A stretch of 64,000 nucleotides of DNA from Prosopocoilus inquinatus (Eukaryota > Arthropoda > Insecta > Coleoptera > Lucanidae). The stretch spans positions 19,679,001-19,743,000 of the forward strand of contig CM069877.1 in assembly GCA_036172665.1 (NCBI GenBank), written 5' to 3'. Made by a program: the position numbers and the translations under genes. The notes below the pieces were generated by a model, which searched no databases, was not told the origin of the DNA, and was given only the letters and a program-made list of their open reading frames with translations. Of the stretch, positions 1 to 12,099 are shown one piece after another (the stretch's first letter is position 1; every line of letters begins with the position of its first letter).

Positions 1-971
1 ATACACCGCCGAATTTCCTCCTTCAAGGCGTTGGTGGTCGTGGGCTTGTTGGCATAGACCTTTGACTTCAAAAAACCCCAAAGAAAATAGTCCAATGGCG
101 TTAAATCGCTAGATCTGGATGGCCAATTCTGATCGCCAAAACGGCCAATTACACGATTAGGAAATGACTCGTGCAGTAATTGAATTGTTGCTCTGGCTGT
201 ATGGCATGTGGCACCGTCCTGTTGAAACCACATGTTGGTCACATCCATATCTTGGAATTTAGGCACTAAAAACTAGGTTATCATGGCACGATAACGAACA
301 CCATGAATTGTTACTGCCTGACCAGCCGCATCTTCGAAGAAGAATGGTCCGATAATGCCTCCAGCTCAAAATGCACACCAAACAGTCACGCGTTGTGGAT
401 GCATTTGTTTCTCAACAATAACTCGTGGGTTTTCTAAACCCCAAATGCGACAATTTTGACGATTAACGAAGCCATCCAGATGAAAATGAGCTTCGTCATT
501 GAAGATGATTTTATTCGCAAAATCAGCATCCATTTGTTGTTGTTCCAAAATCCATTCAGCGAACTCTCTTCGCGCTGCGTGGTCAGTAGGTTTCAGTTCT
601 TGAGTCAATTGAACTTTGTAAGCATGAAGCTGCAAGTCTTTCGTGAGAATTTGCTGTAGAGAGCTTCTCGAAATGCTCAATTCTTGACTTTGGTGCCGAA
701 TTGATGTTCCTGGACTGTTAGCAATACTCTCGCGAGCTGCTGAGATGTTTTCTGCTGAACGACTTGTAACAGGACGCCCAGAGGCACTACGCTCACTAAT
801 TGATCCACTCTCCCTGAATTTTTCAATTATTCTCTTAACAGTTGATGGTTTTAAATCACTATGTCGGTCATATTTTGTACGAAAATTGTGAACTGTGGCT
901 GACAAACTTTCATTATTTTTAAAATATTGCTCAACAATGAAAATGCGTTGTTCTTTCGTATAGCGCTCCAT
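1..971 (-). pseudogene. Tc1/mariner (DD41D) transposase remnant
   Basis: The frame reads from the ATG at 971 leftward past the window edge. It starts with an N-terminal helix-turn-helix region (MERYTKEQRIFIVEQYF) of the DUF4817 type, then the DDE domain. The three catalytic acidic residues lie in FNDEAHFH, FQQDGATCHTA and LTPLDYFLWG. 41 residues separate the second and third Asp, the spacing of the DD41D (rosa-like) group of the IS630-Tc1-mariner superfamily. The frame stays continuous but has two nonsense codons, TGA at 366-368 and TAG at 273-275, so it is inactive. An earlier in-frame ATG at 1001 exists, but family homology begins at 971. The C-terminus and one terminal repeat are outside the window. 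The superfamily call is firm; the subfamily rests on my hand count. Confidence 0.85.
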
Positions 972-1396
972 TTTTACTAACCCCAAACTGTCAGCTGTCA
1001 CGTTGTTATCTTCTTTTCCGTTGACAACACTGTACCATCAGATGGCGCCAAATTCAAATTTTGCGAAAATTATGAGACACCTTTATCAGTAGAAAGCTAC
1101 ATTTAAGTGCTATCCATTTCTGAAATAAAAAATAAAAAAAAAATAATCAGATACCGAATGTTTCGTAAGTATCGATCGCTCGGTATAATGTTAAAATTTT
1201 CATAAAGGCCAATGTCCTAAAAATGTCGTGTTAGATTTTCGTCCGTCTGTATTATCTCATTAATCAGAAATTCAGACTGAATTTTTGAAGAATTCTTCAA
1301 GAAAGAAAAATTATTTTACGTAAGTAATTCAATGAAATCAATATATCTTTATACCGTTCTAATCTGCTCATTGCGGCGCATTCAAATATCTAAAAA

Positions 1397-1463
1397 TATA
1401 CAGAGTGTTCCATTAAAAAAAATTAGTTTCCACGAACCGCCATTTTTCTGATCACTCTGTGTA
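1397..1463. repeat. Short inverted-repeat element with acagagtg ends
   Basis: A 60-70-bp block begins tacagagtgttcc and ends cactctgtgta, so its termini are inverted copies of each other. Similar 'cagagtg/cagggtg' termini occur at 33731 in this window. It is probably a tiny non-autonomous DNA element; no coding content. Confidence 0.35.
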
Positions 1464-1514
1464 GTTCAAAATAATTTTACAATAAGCCGCGTATTGTCTA
1501 TACCTTTTCAATTT

Positions 1515-1712
1515 CAAATTGGGACTAAACAAATTCAAACTGGGAATAAACAAATTCAAATTGGGACTAAACAACTTCGAATTGAGAATAAACGTATTCA
1601 AATTGGGAATAAACAAATTCAAATTGGGACTAAACAATTTCAAATTGAGAACAAACGTATTCAAATTGGAACTAAACAAATTCAAATTGGGAATAAACAA
1701 ACTCAAATTGGG
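1515..1712 (+). repeat. 21-bp minisatellite array, left arm
   Basis: About 9.4 copies of a 21-bp unit of the form caaattgggactaaacaaatt. Every third unit tends to carry a gag...cgt variant, hinting at a 63-bp higher-order period. All frames across it are open only because 21 is a multiple of three. It is matched by an inverted array at 2130-2268. Confidence 0.85.
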
Positions 1713-2129
1713 TCAGAAATAATACAAGCTGGTAGGTAATAATAACAAAAGGAAATGTAACTACCTACCTAATAATTATATGTTTAAAGCAAAATTTTAC
1801 ATTAACCATATTTAACGCATCAGGTATGAATTTTTGGATGTTTGCAACAAATCTTATATGTACAGTGAGGTAGGGTAATTTTATTAGTAATATTTTGTCG
1901 CACTATATTTTCTAATTTTGTAAACTATATTCGATCTGCGCAATGATTGGCTTCACCTACTAAAATTTGTGGTATTTGGATTGCTAAGTCTCTTTAACAT
2001 CAGCATTTAGACAGGACCACTCGATTCAATTGGATTCAACATTAGACTGTACGGAAAAAATCTCAGCAAATGTTTTTTGACAAATTTGCCCTCTCTCAAA
2101 ACATCCTCAATTGAAAAGTGGCACGGAGC

Positions 2130-2268
2130 AATTTGAATTTGTTTATTCCCAATTTGAAATTGTTTAATCTCAATTTGATATTGTTTAGACCCAATGCGAA
2201 ATTGTTTAGTTTCAATTTGAAATTGTTTAATCCCAATTTGAAACTGTTTAGTCCCAATTTGAAATTAA
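2130..2268 (-). repeat. 21-bp minisatellite array, right arm (inverted)
   Basis: About 6.5 copies of the same 21-bp unit in reverse orientation (aatttgaaattgtttaatccc form). The 417 bp between the two arrays has no open frame of note. Together the arrays could fold as a long stem, like the tandem-repeat termini of foldback transposons. Confidence 0.8.
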
Positions 2269-2511
2269 TAAAGTATAGTATAAAATTCTTTATCGATTTT
2301 TTTCCAAATTTATTTTCCTATAGGCCTCACAGGAGAAATACGCATCGTTGGTCCTCCCTGTACAGTTGCGGAAATAGAAAGCGGGACAAGTCTTACAACG
2401 AAATTTCGGATTATTTTGATAGTGTGAAGTTTCCTTGGTGTCGGTCGTGACCCTTCTAATTAATTTATTAACGTCAGTAAACGTCAGAAATTTCTTGTCA
2501 AATTATGTTTT

Positions 2512-2643
2512 AAGGTCCGGCCTTTTTATCTCTGAGTAACTCTAATCGATTGATTTATTCCCATAGTTACAATTGTAGAGATAATTGTTTCTATAGATAT
2601 TAATCAACGAGTAAAGTTACTCAGAGATGAAAAGACCGGGTCT
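2512..2643. mobile_element. MITE with about 30-bp terminal inverted repeats
   Basis: The ends aaggtccggcctttttatc and gatgaaaagaccgggtctt are imperfect inverted copies. They continue inward through the tctctgagtaact and agttactcagaga segments. No coding capacity. Superfamily not assigned. Confidence 0.6.
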
Positions 2644-2933
2644 TAGAATGTTTCGTCATTCTGGCTAAAATGTAAGAGAAAACTTTCGACTAATGAATCA
2701 AATGGAATTAGAATAGAATATATTAGAAATCTTAATTCAAACAAAGCCCAGACATTTGCATTCGACTATTCAATCGAAAGGCTGCATAACGAAATATTAA
2801 GAATCGTTATTTTGTTTTTACTTAGCATGGCGATAATTGTAAGTAAAATAACTATTACATTAGTACGATGCCTTTATTCCTTATAATTTAATTATAAATG
2901 GAATGATTAATCATATTATTTAAAAATTTTGTT

Positions 2934-3275
2934 GCAAAGCGTTTTTGATTGCAGTGAAAACTTCGAGCAGCCTCTGTACAGCTGTTTCAGCCCTATTTGG
3001 GGCTTCTTCAGCAGAAACGTAACTCGAATCTCCCACTGCAAACCAAAAACGACTTGACCAATTTATTCGCAATTGCGATGTAGTAGTGGTAAGTGAATAG
3101 ATAATACAGCAACATTCTACAATCGCTTTTGGACCTGACATTGCAGTAGGATAGACAAATTGAAGCGGATTTGCAAGGGGGAAACTTATTATGTAGCAAA
3201 CCCGCTTCAATTTGTCTATCCTACTGCAATGTCAGGTCAAAAAGCGATCGTAGGATGTCGTTGTTTTATCTATTC
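2934..3275. repeat. Foldback repeat family, copy 1
   Basis: This holds a stretch whose minus strand reads SSYVSAEEAPNRAETAVQRL and an adjacent palindrome (about 3118-3180 against 3200-3275) around a short loop. Related sequence recurs at 27483-27750 and 36425-36893, with a fragment at 4378-4424. It is most likely a non-autonomous foldback-type element. Whether the shared peptide frame is ever translated is unknown. Confidence 0.6.
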
Positions 3276-3367
3276 ACTCATATTATTTAATGTGAATGTT
3301 GATAAATTATCGTAGTTACCGCAATTTAGAAGTAAGGTTTAAACTAACGGAAGATTAAATCAATACC

Positions 3368-3960
3368 ACCTGGCATTTCATATCGGCCAGATCCCCGCAT
3401 TTCGGTGGATTATGGGAAGCGGGAGTAAAATCCGTAAAGAGTCGTCTAAGACGCGTAGTTGGGAATATCGTTCTTAATTATGAAGAAATGTATACGCTTC
3501 TCTCACACGCATAGAAGCAGCCCTAAATTCTCGTCCTTTGACTCCTTTATCTTCCGACCCTAATGACCTCCAAGCCCTAACATCAGATCACTTTTTGATC
3601 GGCGAGCCTCTAACTGCGCCGTTGGAACCGGACTTAACATCGCTCAATACACATCGTCTATCTAAATGGAAACACATCGAATATATAAGGCAGCACTTTT
3701 GGAACCGCTGGTCAAAAGATCTTAATCAGCTGCATCAAAGCAAATAATGGAACCGGGATACTCGTCAGCCAAATCTTCAGCCTGGCACGCTGCCGTTACT
3801 CCGAGACGACAACATGCCACCGACGCAGTGGAAGCTAGGGCACATCATCGAAGAGCACCCCGGTAAAGATGGGATCACCCGAGTAGTGTCCGTCCGTACA
3901 GCAAAGACAATTACAAAACGTGCGGTGAAAACAATTTTGGCAGTGCGAAGTGACGTTTTC
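3368..3960 (+). pseudogene. BEL/Pao retrotransposon Pol C-terminus (broken)
   Basis: The translation shows integrase C-terminal sequence typical of BEL/Pao (SPHFGGLWEAGVKSVKSRLR), then ALNSRPLTPLSSDPNDLQAL, then a DUF5641-type segment (DHFLIGEPL...HFWNRWSKDL). The end has the usual LRDDNMPPTQWKLGHIIEEH block. It is disabled by a 2-nt gain near 3500-3510, which shifts the frame, and by an in-frame TAA at 3745-3747. A polypurine tract (caagggggccggc) and a probable LTR start follow at 4100-4113. The upstream part of Pol is missing, so this is a 5'-truncated copy. Confidence 0.8.
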
Positions 3961-4112
3961 TAGTATAAGATAGATATTAAAAGGCATTCGTGTTAATTTT
4001 GTATCTTCAAGCAATAATATTCGATATTTTAGAATAAAGAAACAATAAGCATGTAAATGGTTAACTGAGAATAGTAATGTTAAAAGGATTATACCCTTTC
4101 AAGGGGGCCGGC

Positions 4113-5290
4113 ATGTTCGTCGATGAATAAGAAATTAAGTGATTCGAGGAACGGCTGAGAAAGGACAATAGGGTACATGACAATAATATAAAATTATTAA
4201 TTAAAGCTCTCTAATCGAGACTATAGTCAATAACACACGCGAAAACACCAACTTTTTACTTTTTTTTAAATTTATTATTGTCTTAAATTAATAAATAAAA
4301 TCGAAAATATTCAAATATAAATCACGTGGTTTCGAAAGGCTTCCCATTCCTTGTGACGTCAGTATTCATACATTGTCCAAAAGCGATCGTAAGATGTCGT
4401 TATTTTATCTGTTCATTGTCCTTGACGTTTATGTCGTGTACAGGCCCTTGTCAAATAGTTGGAATGTTTGCTCTTAATATGTGCTGAAAAATATAGTTTT
4501 AATTTAAGCAACAATTACGAAGTGAATATCTTAAAGAAATTATTATATCTTTTTACTTTGTTGGTGAGAAATTTGTGGTGGAAACGGGAACTTTTCGCCA
4601 TTGAGGAGTAAGTTGGTAACACTAAATTTAGTGAAACGCTTATAAATAATTTATCCGGAGTTCTTGCACAGGTATTTTTACATTATAGCACAGCACAATA
4701 CTGATAACATGTCTTACTATTCATTGTAATAAGTTTTATGTGTTTGTATATTGATATTCACTTATTACGATTTGACAGCATATGAACATTGGGCGTTTAC
4801 GGAAAGTCCAATCCGATTAACCCGAGTAGAAAAGAGTGAGAGAGACCGCATAGATGTCGTGCGCGGAAGAGTGAGAAAAATAATGATCGGATTAATCAAA
4901 TTAGAATTTCCGTAAACGCCTATTGATGTCACACCGTCAGAATGTGCGTTTTGGCGGGAATTTAATTAATTCAAATTTCTTTAATTTTTTACGGCTTTAA
5001 TATTCATTTATGAAAAAAAAGAAATATATCTAAATTCAAATAAAAAAAATATCAAATAAAATTCTTTAAAAAAAATGTTCATGTACCCGATTCCGGTGCA
5101 AGAGGTAGAAGTCGGGGGTTGGCCGAAAAAACGAAGAGACTGAACTAGGATTCCGCGTCTGGCATTAATACGGGCTACATCGTAGTTAAATTTAAGATCC
5201 TGTTATTTGTAATTAGTGAGTAATTATAAGTTTTAATCTAATAAATTTCTTTTATTGCTCCAACAACAGCAACAAAATATAATTCTAAAA
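4113..5290 (+). repeat. Probable BEL/Pao 3' LTR, interrupted by a MITE
   Basis: It starts with tgttcgtcg directly after a polypurine tract that follows the Pol remnant. Near its end is an aataaa signal followed by a CA-rich stretch (ccaacaacagcaaca), as in LTR R/U5 regions. The 3' boundary is uncertain because no second LTR is present. A 129-bp MITE lies inside at 4792-4920. Confidence 0.45.
4792..4920. mobile_element. 129-bp MITE, GGCGTTTACG family
   Basis: The termini are ggcgtttacggaaa and tttccgtaaacgcc, an inverted pair. Two other 129-bp members lie at 10544-10672 and 62464-62592, and a fragment at 32271-32327. Non-coding. Confidence 0.7.
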
Positions 5291-5603
5291 TCTTTCAAAG
5301 TGAGTAACAAAAATATCGTGCCCGGTGACACGCAAAACTTTGAGTTTAATCATCGTTCGACTCTGTTCAATAGTTATTTATTGTAAAACAGTGTTCAATT
5401 AACTTATAAATGCCTCAAATTTGAATTTAAAACGAAAATATTACTACAGGGAGGAAGTTTTGCTTGTTAATTAATTTCACTTTAAACTCTTGTAACTTTT
5501 TAGTTATTGATTTTTTTTCAGAAATTTATTAAGAAGAAAGCTTTAATTTGATCTCCCCTAGCTACCTTTTTAATCTCCTCCGTAGGTTATGAGACACCCA
5601 GTA

Positions 5604-6160
5604 CATATAGGATGTGCCATTTGAAATAAAAACGTTGCATCCAGAACTATTGCTTTGATTTACCCTGTATAGAACAAAATAACTTAATGTTGTATGTCTC
5701 CAAAAATTAAAACAAGATTGCCTCGAAACTTTTTTTGTAACTTCAACAATTTCCGAGATATGGCCCGCCCGTCAATGTACTATTGGGAGACCTGTATGTA
5801 AGTATTTAATTATAACCACAAGTACTTAACTTTTTACACATACTTAATGAATGATTTTTTTAAGTTCACATCGAAACACTCTACTATTATTTATTTTTTG
5901 AACTTATCTTGTTAAAAGTCCAATTTGGACGTGACAATATTTGAATAAAATTTTATCTGCGTTAAAAACAAAAATGTCCCGCGCCATGTGCTCACCCTTC
6001 TAGAATCTTTATTTATTAGTCGATTAACCTGAATTTTGGAGACAGTAAATTAAACAAAAAAATGGTATTTTTCGACATACTGCTAGTCGTCATAGGATTT
6101 CCGGATTCGCCGGAAGTGATATTAACTTTCTTATTTTAAATGGAGCACCCTATATATTTT
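5604..6160. mobile_element. MITE with tataggrtg...ccatttraaataa termini
   Basis: The left end tataggatgtgccatttgaa and the right end ttaaatggagcaccctata are inverted copies flanked by TA. That fits a mariner-like non-autonomous element of about 550 bp. No open frame inside. Confidence 0.5.
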
Positions 6161-6402
6161 TATATATTTAAAATCTACAGATCATTACGAGTCCGAATAC
6201 GTATCAATTGATACATTTTGGTTTCCATGACAACGAAAAAAACCTTTTTTATTTTTCAATCTAGAAGGCTATGAATCGCATTTTTTCGATCTAATGCGAT
6301 CAAGTGTTTCAAGAAAATCACTCCTTTGATGGTATTTTGATTTTTAACATTTTTACAGTATTTGAAATTTTCATTCACTTATAGTTACGGAGATGCCCTT
6401 AA

Positions 6403-8030
6403 GGGGCCGTTTCACAATCACTTAACTAGAGTGACTTAAAATAAGAGTGTGGCCATACGGGCGCCATATTTGTTCTAACTTAGGAGGCAAATTTGAAATT
6501 AGGCAGGGGTCTGTTGACTTATCCTAATTTGCAATTTTCTTCCCCCGACTATAACCATGACTGCATTTCAAGTAAGAAAAACATAAGCGCTTCACTTTTA
6601 AGTATATTTATTCATAGAACATAATTACACAACTAAGAAAAGAACATAAACAAATATGAAATGAAATAAACATTTATGCTAATATGTAGACACTAAAACA
6701 CTTATATAATAAAAATAATTATATAATTTACAGCAAATACCATCGACATACATATCTAATAGTATTTATATTGTATTATAACTATGATGCCATAAATGTA
6801 ATGAATCTATTTATTATTTTCATTTTTAGTCGGCAACTTAAAATAGATTCACTGTCTTTTATATTATTACATATTTCAAAAAAAACCTGTCAAATTAATG
6901 TTTTTATTTTTAAGAAATTCAAAATACTGTTGGAATACAGTTTCTAGTCTCATAAAAATATTAAATGTTTCCGGATTGCTATAAAATAAACAATTTTTCT
7001 TAAAACTTTTCAAAGTAGACTGTGCTTCGAATGTTGCCTGCTGTACAGGACCTGTAGGCTTTGCTTGTAATGCCGCCTGCTGTACAAGAACTGTAGGCTG
7101 TGGAATTGTTCTTTCGGCAAGTGGTTTCCGTTTTTTACAGGCGACTCGCTCTTCTTACTACTCTCTTGCCATCAGCTCTGGGCTTTTCTCACATTTTAGA
7201 TGTAAAATATACCTAAAAGATACACACTTTAGTTGGTTTGATATTTTTAATACGTTACAGTGTCTATTTTAATACATTGGCAAAAGTCGTACTCACACAG
7301 CCATGAATAATTTGTGGGCATTGTTTCCTCCTTACACTATCTCGAGGAAAAGCTTTCATCAGAAATCCCTATGATGGCTAATTCGAACAACCAATTGCAA
7401 CACACCCAACCATAGTACTGTAAAGAATTGTTTTATAAATACCATAAGTGCATATTTCAATATAGTACTAATAAAACTCATCAGCGTTATTTTGTAAGAT
7501 CAAAAAAAAAACTAATTTTTCTGTAACTTTTATTCATTAATAAATGTAGGTATATATTACCCAAAAATAACTTACGAGGTTATGAGAGTACGGACGGTAT
7601 CAAATTGTTATTTCTTTTTATTGGTTGTTACACAATACTATACTTCTGGGCTAGGATTTTTAAAAAATGTTTGTAGTTAATATTAAAAGAAATTCTTACC
7701 TTTGTGCCACACTCAATAAATAACAAAAATTCTTGCCTAGGAATTTGACAACTAATTTCTTAGTAACAATAAAGTATACACTATTAACAAAAACAATTAG
7801 CTGATTAATTAACAACACTATTAAACAGTCACAATCGTCTCAATGTAGGTTAAATTAACGAATAACCATATGAAATAACATTTCTCTTACCGCATCAAAT
7901 ACGCTTAGAACAAATGTGGCTACCGACCTTGGTAAGTAAAGTCGAAAATCGCTCGCGACCAATAGAAATCGACTTCACGTATGTCCACACTCTTATTTAA
8001 GGCACTCTAACTTAACCATCTCTCGCGGGG
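6403..8030. mobile_element. 1.6-kb DNA transposon remnant with inverted ends
   Basis: The ends carry an inverted repeat built on gagtgacttaaaataagagt (left) and actcttatttaaggcactct (right), about 50 bp and imperfect. The interior holds a short minus-strand frame (6876-7154). Superfamily not assigned; no clear target duplication seen. Confidence 0.5.
6876..7154 (-). pseudogene. Short C-terminal ORF fragment inside the 1.6-kb element
   Basis: A 92-codon open stretch with no ATG start is preceded by two adjacent stop codons. It contains a Gln/Pro-rich segment (VQQAALQAKPTGPVQQ) and then a more structured C-terminus (NPETFNIFMRLETVFQQYF). I do not recognise it. Its position suggests the tail of an element-encoded accessory or DNA-binding protein. 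Low complexity in the middle could also be chance. Confidence 0.3.
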
Positions 8031-8171
8031 CAAGGGTGCAGGACGTAACACACAGAAGGCGAAAGAATTTTTGCAGTTTTACCAACGGCTTTACCTTGAG
8101 TTTTACCGCGAAAATTTAAAATTTATTACAGAGAGGGAGAAACATGTATTCGGAAATGAAACGAAACTAGG

Positions 8172-9022
8172 GCTGCGAGAATTTATCGATATATCGATAT
8201 TATCGATAATTATCGAATAACGATATTTCCATTTAAGACATCGATAATATCGATATTTGTCGGATTTATCGATATTATTGTTGGTATCGCTGTATCGATA
8301 TTATCGGTGGTATCGATATTATCAATAACGTAATTTTCCTGAAAATATTAATAATCACATTTTATTACCTATTTCAGTTTTTACTAAAACTGTTATTGGA
8401 CAATTTATGCACGTCATAATTATTAATTTTTGGAAAGTTTATTTTTCAAGATCAAAACCATTTAAAGAAAATAAGTTACTAATTATATCGGGTACCGTCG
8501 ATATTGTATTCTGTGGCGTTCACATCAATTCACCTAATTCGCACTAAACCTACTGGAATATGAATTTTATTAAAATTCAGTTTCATATATGGTAAGTGAT
8601 CACGACTCACGGTAATGATATAAATATAATTTAAATATTTCAATTAATTTTTAGTCTAGTCAAAATTTATAAATAACAAAATGAAACTAGAGTTTTTTTT
8701 AACGTTCGTGGAATTGACACTTATTCGTGTGCCCCCTTTTTCACACATTTTGGCACGAAGACTATTCTTTTTGCTTTTTTGCTTTTAATTTTTATTGTTA
8801 TGATTGGGGAAAACAATGAATTCTGATTCTGATGGATACACGATTTCATGATTTCAAGAAAAGTTATGAAATAATATTTCTGAAAAACGTAAACAAATAA
8901 TTAGAAAAGTTTAAAATTTAAAAAACACATTGCCAGCAAAACTACCTCCTCGTACCAAAATCTGTGAAAATGCACTTGTCCGACTTGTTCGATATTATCG
9001 ATATATCGATAATTATAAATAA
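8172..9022. repeat. Region bounded by ATCGATA-rich palindromes
   Basis: 8178-8335 has many overlapping copies of the self-complementary motif tatcgata. A shorter block (cgatattatcgatatatcg) at about 8990-9013 lies in inverted register. The interior is AT-rich and non-coding. It may be a non-autonomous element with palindromic subterminal repeats. The motif equals the Drosophila DREF site, but no gene start is near. Confidence 0.4.
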
Positions 9023-9082
9023 TTTTCTGTACAGAGTGGTCCAAAAGTAATGGGACGCGAAGCAATAACTAAATAATAAAGA

Positions 9083-11622
9083 ATATTAATTGTTGCGTCA
9101 GATATTTTATTATTCAGCAAAAATAATATATATTTTTCATAATTTTTACGTTTTTGAAGCAAGGTACACTTTTAGAAAAATAATTTTATTCATAACTAAT
9201 ATGCATTTAAATAACATCTAAAAACTCTAATCTGTCCCTGTTAATGACATTTGAATGTCAATCGTAAAAATTCTGTAAAAATTATTTTATAGCTGCCTAA
9301 ATGTTTTTTTTTCATATTTAATTTACATGTTCAGTCAATTAAGCTGGCAGAATATAAGACTGCCATGAATTATTCAAATAAAATTGCTAAGAGGCGTTTT
9401 CAGGAAACGACTTTAATTTCAAACCACATTACAATATACAAAAAAAAACAATAAGTAGGTAATTATTTGTTAAACAAGACGGTACAATTGTGTGATCATG
9501 ATCCCAGTAACTAGTGTGGATTGTTATTAAATTGTTGAAAATTGTTATTTTATTTACCTTTGCTGTTAAAATTCCGTTTTATCGACTATTCTGAGTTGGA
9601 CAAAGCAAACTTTAACGTTTGCTATTGAAAAAAAGTTTTACATTTTTATAATTTAATTCAAATCCTATTATTAAAAAAGCCCTCAAATTCTGTTTAAGTC
9701 AGTAGGACTAAGCCATATGAAGAAATATCTTCTGCAAAGTAACATTTACAAGATCGTTGCGAAATTAATTCATTAACGGGAACAGAGAGATATTTAAATA
9801 TATATTAATTATTTATAATAATTATAAAAAGCACCTTGCATCAGAAACGGAAAAAATATGCAAAAATAATACTTTTCGGTAAATAATGAAGCAATACTTA
9901 ATCTTTCTTATTTTTTCAAATTATAAATTTTGGTAGTTTCCGCCCTTAAAATATTAAATATTGAAATTAAGATTTAGTACCTGAAATTTTGAGAATATTC
10001 CAAAAATTGAAAAATTCAATTTTAAGGGAATATTAAAAAATTAAGTTGAAACTAACTTACGTTAAAAAATCTCGTTGAAATATAGATTAATATCGAATAA
10101 AATCACTCGGTATATCTGTTAGGAGTTAAAAAGGTTTTCAGACAAGTAGAAATTATTGCCTTAAAAAGTTTCCTCAAGAAATCAAAAATAAAGATTTTTC
10201 CCATTTGATGCCGACTTTTTGGCCATCACTGGCAATACGTGGTAGCCACTATTTGTACTAATGTCGATTTCATAAGATGTACAGATATTAAACTGGCCCA
10301 AAATAAAAAATTCGGTCTGCTTATGCCAGATTGGGATTACTAGAAAAATGTTATCAGGAAATTAAGTGATGAGACAAAATGTTACAAAGAAAATGCCTTG
10401 CGAAAAATTGTCTCAAATTTTCTCGTGCATGTAACAGAACCCCAGAGCAAATTTTATTTGTTTAAATATTTCTTATGAATATAAATGAATAAACTAATCA
10501 CTTGCAACAGCTAAATAAATAAAAGAGCAAGCGACACATTTTAGGCGTTTACGATAATTGCAGAGCTTCATGGATCGGGGTAGAAAAGTAAGATAAAATG
10601 AATGCGTTTAATGCAAGTAAGAGTGAGACAATAGATTAACCGGCATATACCGCTCCAATTATCGTAAACGCCTTTTGTAAAAACTTATTGGAACCATATT
10701 TTTTTTTTATTTTCGAATTTTAAAAAGGTACCATTTTGAGCCACACTAAAAGCTGCTCACTGGTTCTGTCCTGTTTATATTTGGTTATCGAACATACACA
10801 AAACACAAACTATTGGCACAAATGTTTTAAACTGCAAAAAATTTTCCCAAATGGTGTAACGTTTTGCCGGTCATTGTATACAATTAAAATAAAGAAAACA
10901 AAGCTACTGAATATTTGTTTGTTTCCTTAATTTATTGGAAATTAACATGACTTCAAAAGAGTAAAAATGTAAACATCGTGGCAAATATGACTGTTCTCGC
11001 CTTTCGGGTTTCTCGAGATGACATGTAAAGGATTGTCTTTCGAATGTAAGTACCACTCAGTTTACTTATACAATACTGTTGCGTTCAAAAACTGTAACGA
11101 AAGAGCACTTTGAGCGTTTAAAACGAAAAGAAAAATATACAAATCACTTACACATTGAGAGAAAGAATGTTACCCAAAGCGCGCTTTTTTTCAGTTTCTG
11201 AACGAGCTCCCAGGTTAGAGATTTTTAGGCAAAACGGAAATTCCCTAGTCTTAAAATAAAAATAAGCCCCGCCTTTTGTGGCATCTCCGATTGCTTTCGA
11301 TAGAGGGCAGCAGTTTGCAGCTACTAATTATAAAATTTCGTAATTCACGTTTTATTTAAATATTATGGTTCTGATTATAAGTTTCTATTGCTGCAGATCG
11401 TTATGAAATTAGTTGTTCTATTTCGGAAAGTTAATTTTAATTGAAAATTGACTTCTACCATGAATAAAAATTATTAGAAAATATTAAAAATGACTTTCCC
11501 AAATTCCTTATTAAAAAACAAAACGAAAGTGTTAAAACTATTTGATGATCAGATCAGTAATTTTAGCGTAATTCTTGAACTACGAAAGTGGCATAATGAT
11601 GGCAACTGGAACGGGCTCTTAA
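9083..11622 (+). repeat. 2.5-kb dispersed repeat, copy 1
   Basis: This segment is matched in reverse complement by 61665-64000 along its whole length. It has small indels and one extra block of about 200 bp here (roughly 11255-11450). The inner boundary is at a shared gggctc (about 11617). The outer boundary is not defined because copy 2 runs off the window. Both copies carry the same internal 129-bp MITE. A diverged third fragment lies at about 35930-36200. No protein-coding domain recognised. Confidence 0.75.
10544..10672. mobile_element. 129-bp MITE, GGCGTTTACG family
   Basis: Ends ggcgtttacgataattg and caattatcgtaaacgcc. It sits at the same place in the inverted copy (62464-62592), so it inserted before those copies separated. 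Confidence 0.75.
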
Positions 11623-11968
11623 GAGACATCGAAATTAATCCACCCTGTACAGTTGCGATTTGTGCACTATCCAAAATTACTTTTAACCGTACAAAGTGTT
11701 TTTTTTACTAGGTTCCAGACCAAGTTTATCTTTTTTGTTTATTATTGGAAAAGTAAACATTTTTTTAAATTTCTTATTTCACGCTTTGCGATTAACCTGT
11801 AAAATTGTTTTTAAAAACTTTGAAAGCCGTTGACCAACTGTTTACCGTTAAAATAGAATGTTCTTTTTAATTCGCTTACATTCGTAGGACAGATTCACGC
11901 GTTACGAGTCACAACCGATTCAAATAGGGATGCTAATTTTTTGTCAAAAGCATCGATCTTTGAATCGA

Positions 11969-12099
11969 TTCTCAAGTCACCCGATTAAAGTTGTATGCGA
12001 AAATGACGCAGTTCTCGAACGATCTTGAAAGTTTTGTATGAGAATCTACTCCATTTTGACGTCATTCTCGCATACGACTTTAGTCGAGTGACTTGAGAA
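11969..12099. mobile_element. Hairpin MITE of about 130 bp
   Basis: The left arm ttctcaagtcacccgattaa pairs with a right arm ending tagtcgagtgacttgagaa. Complementarity continues inward through gtatgcgaaaatgacg and cgtcattctcgcatac. Non-coding. Confidence 0.6.

Noticed and set aside
1515..1712. CRISPR-like direct repeats
   Set aside because: Units are contiguous with no unique spacers, and the genome is a eukaryote. The same holds for the 172-bp and 29-bp arrays.
1452..2450. Open frames rich in NLKLF / NKFKLG across the minisatellites
   Set aside because: The 21-bp period keeps all frames open, and the peptides are pure repeat. No start context or domain.
10736..10930. 64-codon plus-strand frame
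   Set aside because: Lies in the dispersed repeat, has no domain, and is not kept open in the inverted copy as far as I can follow.
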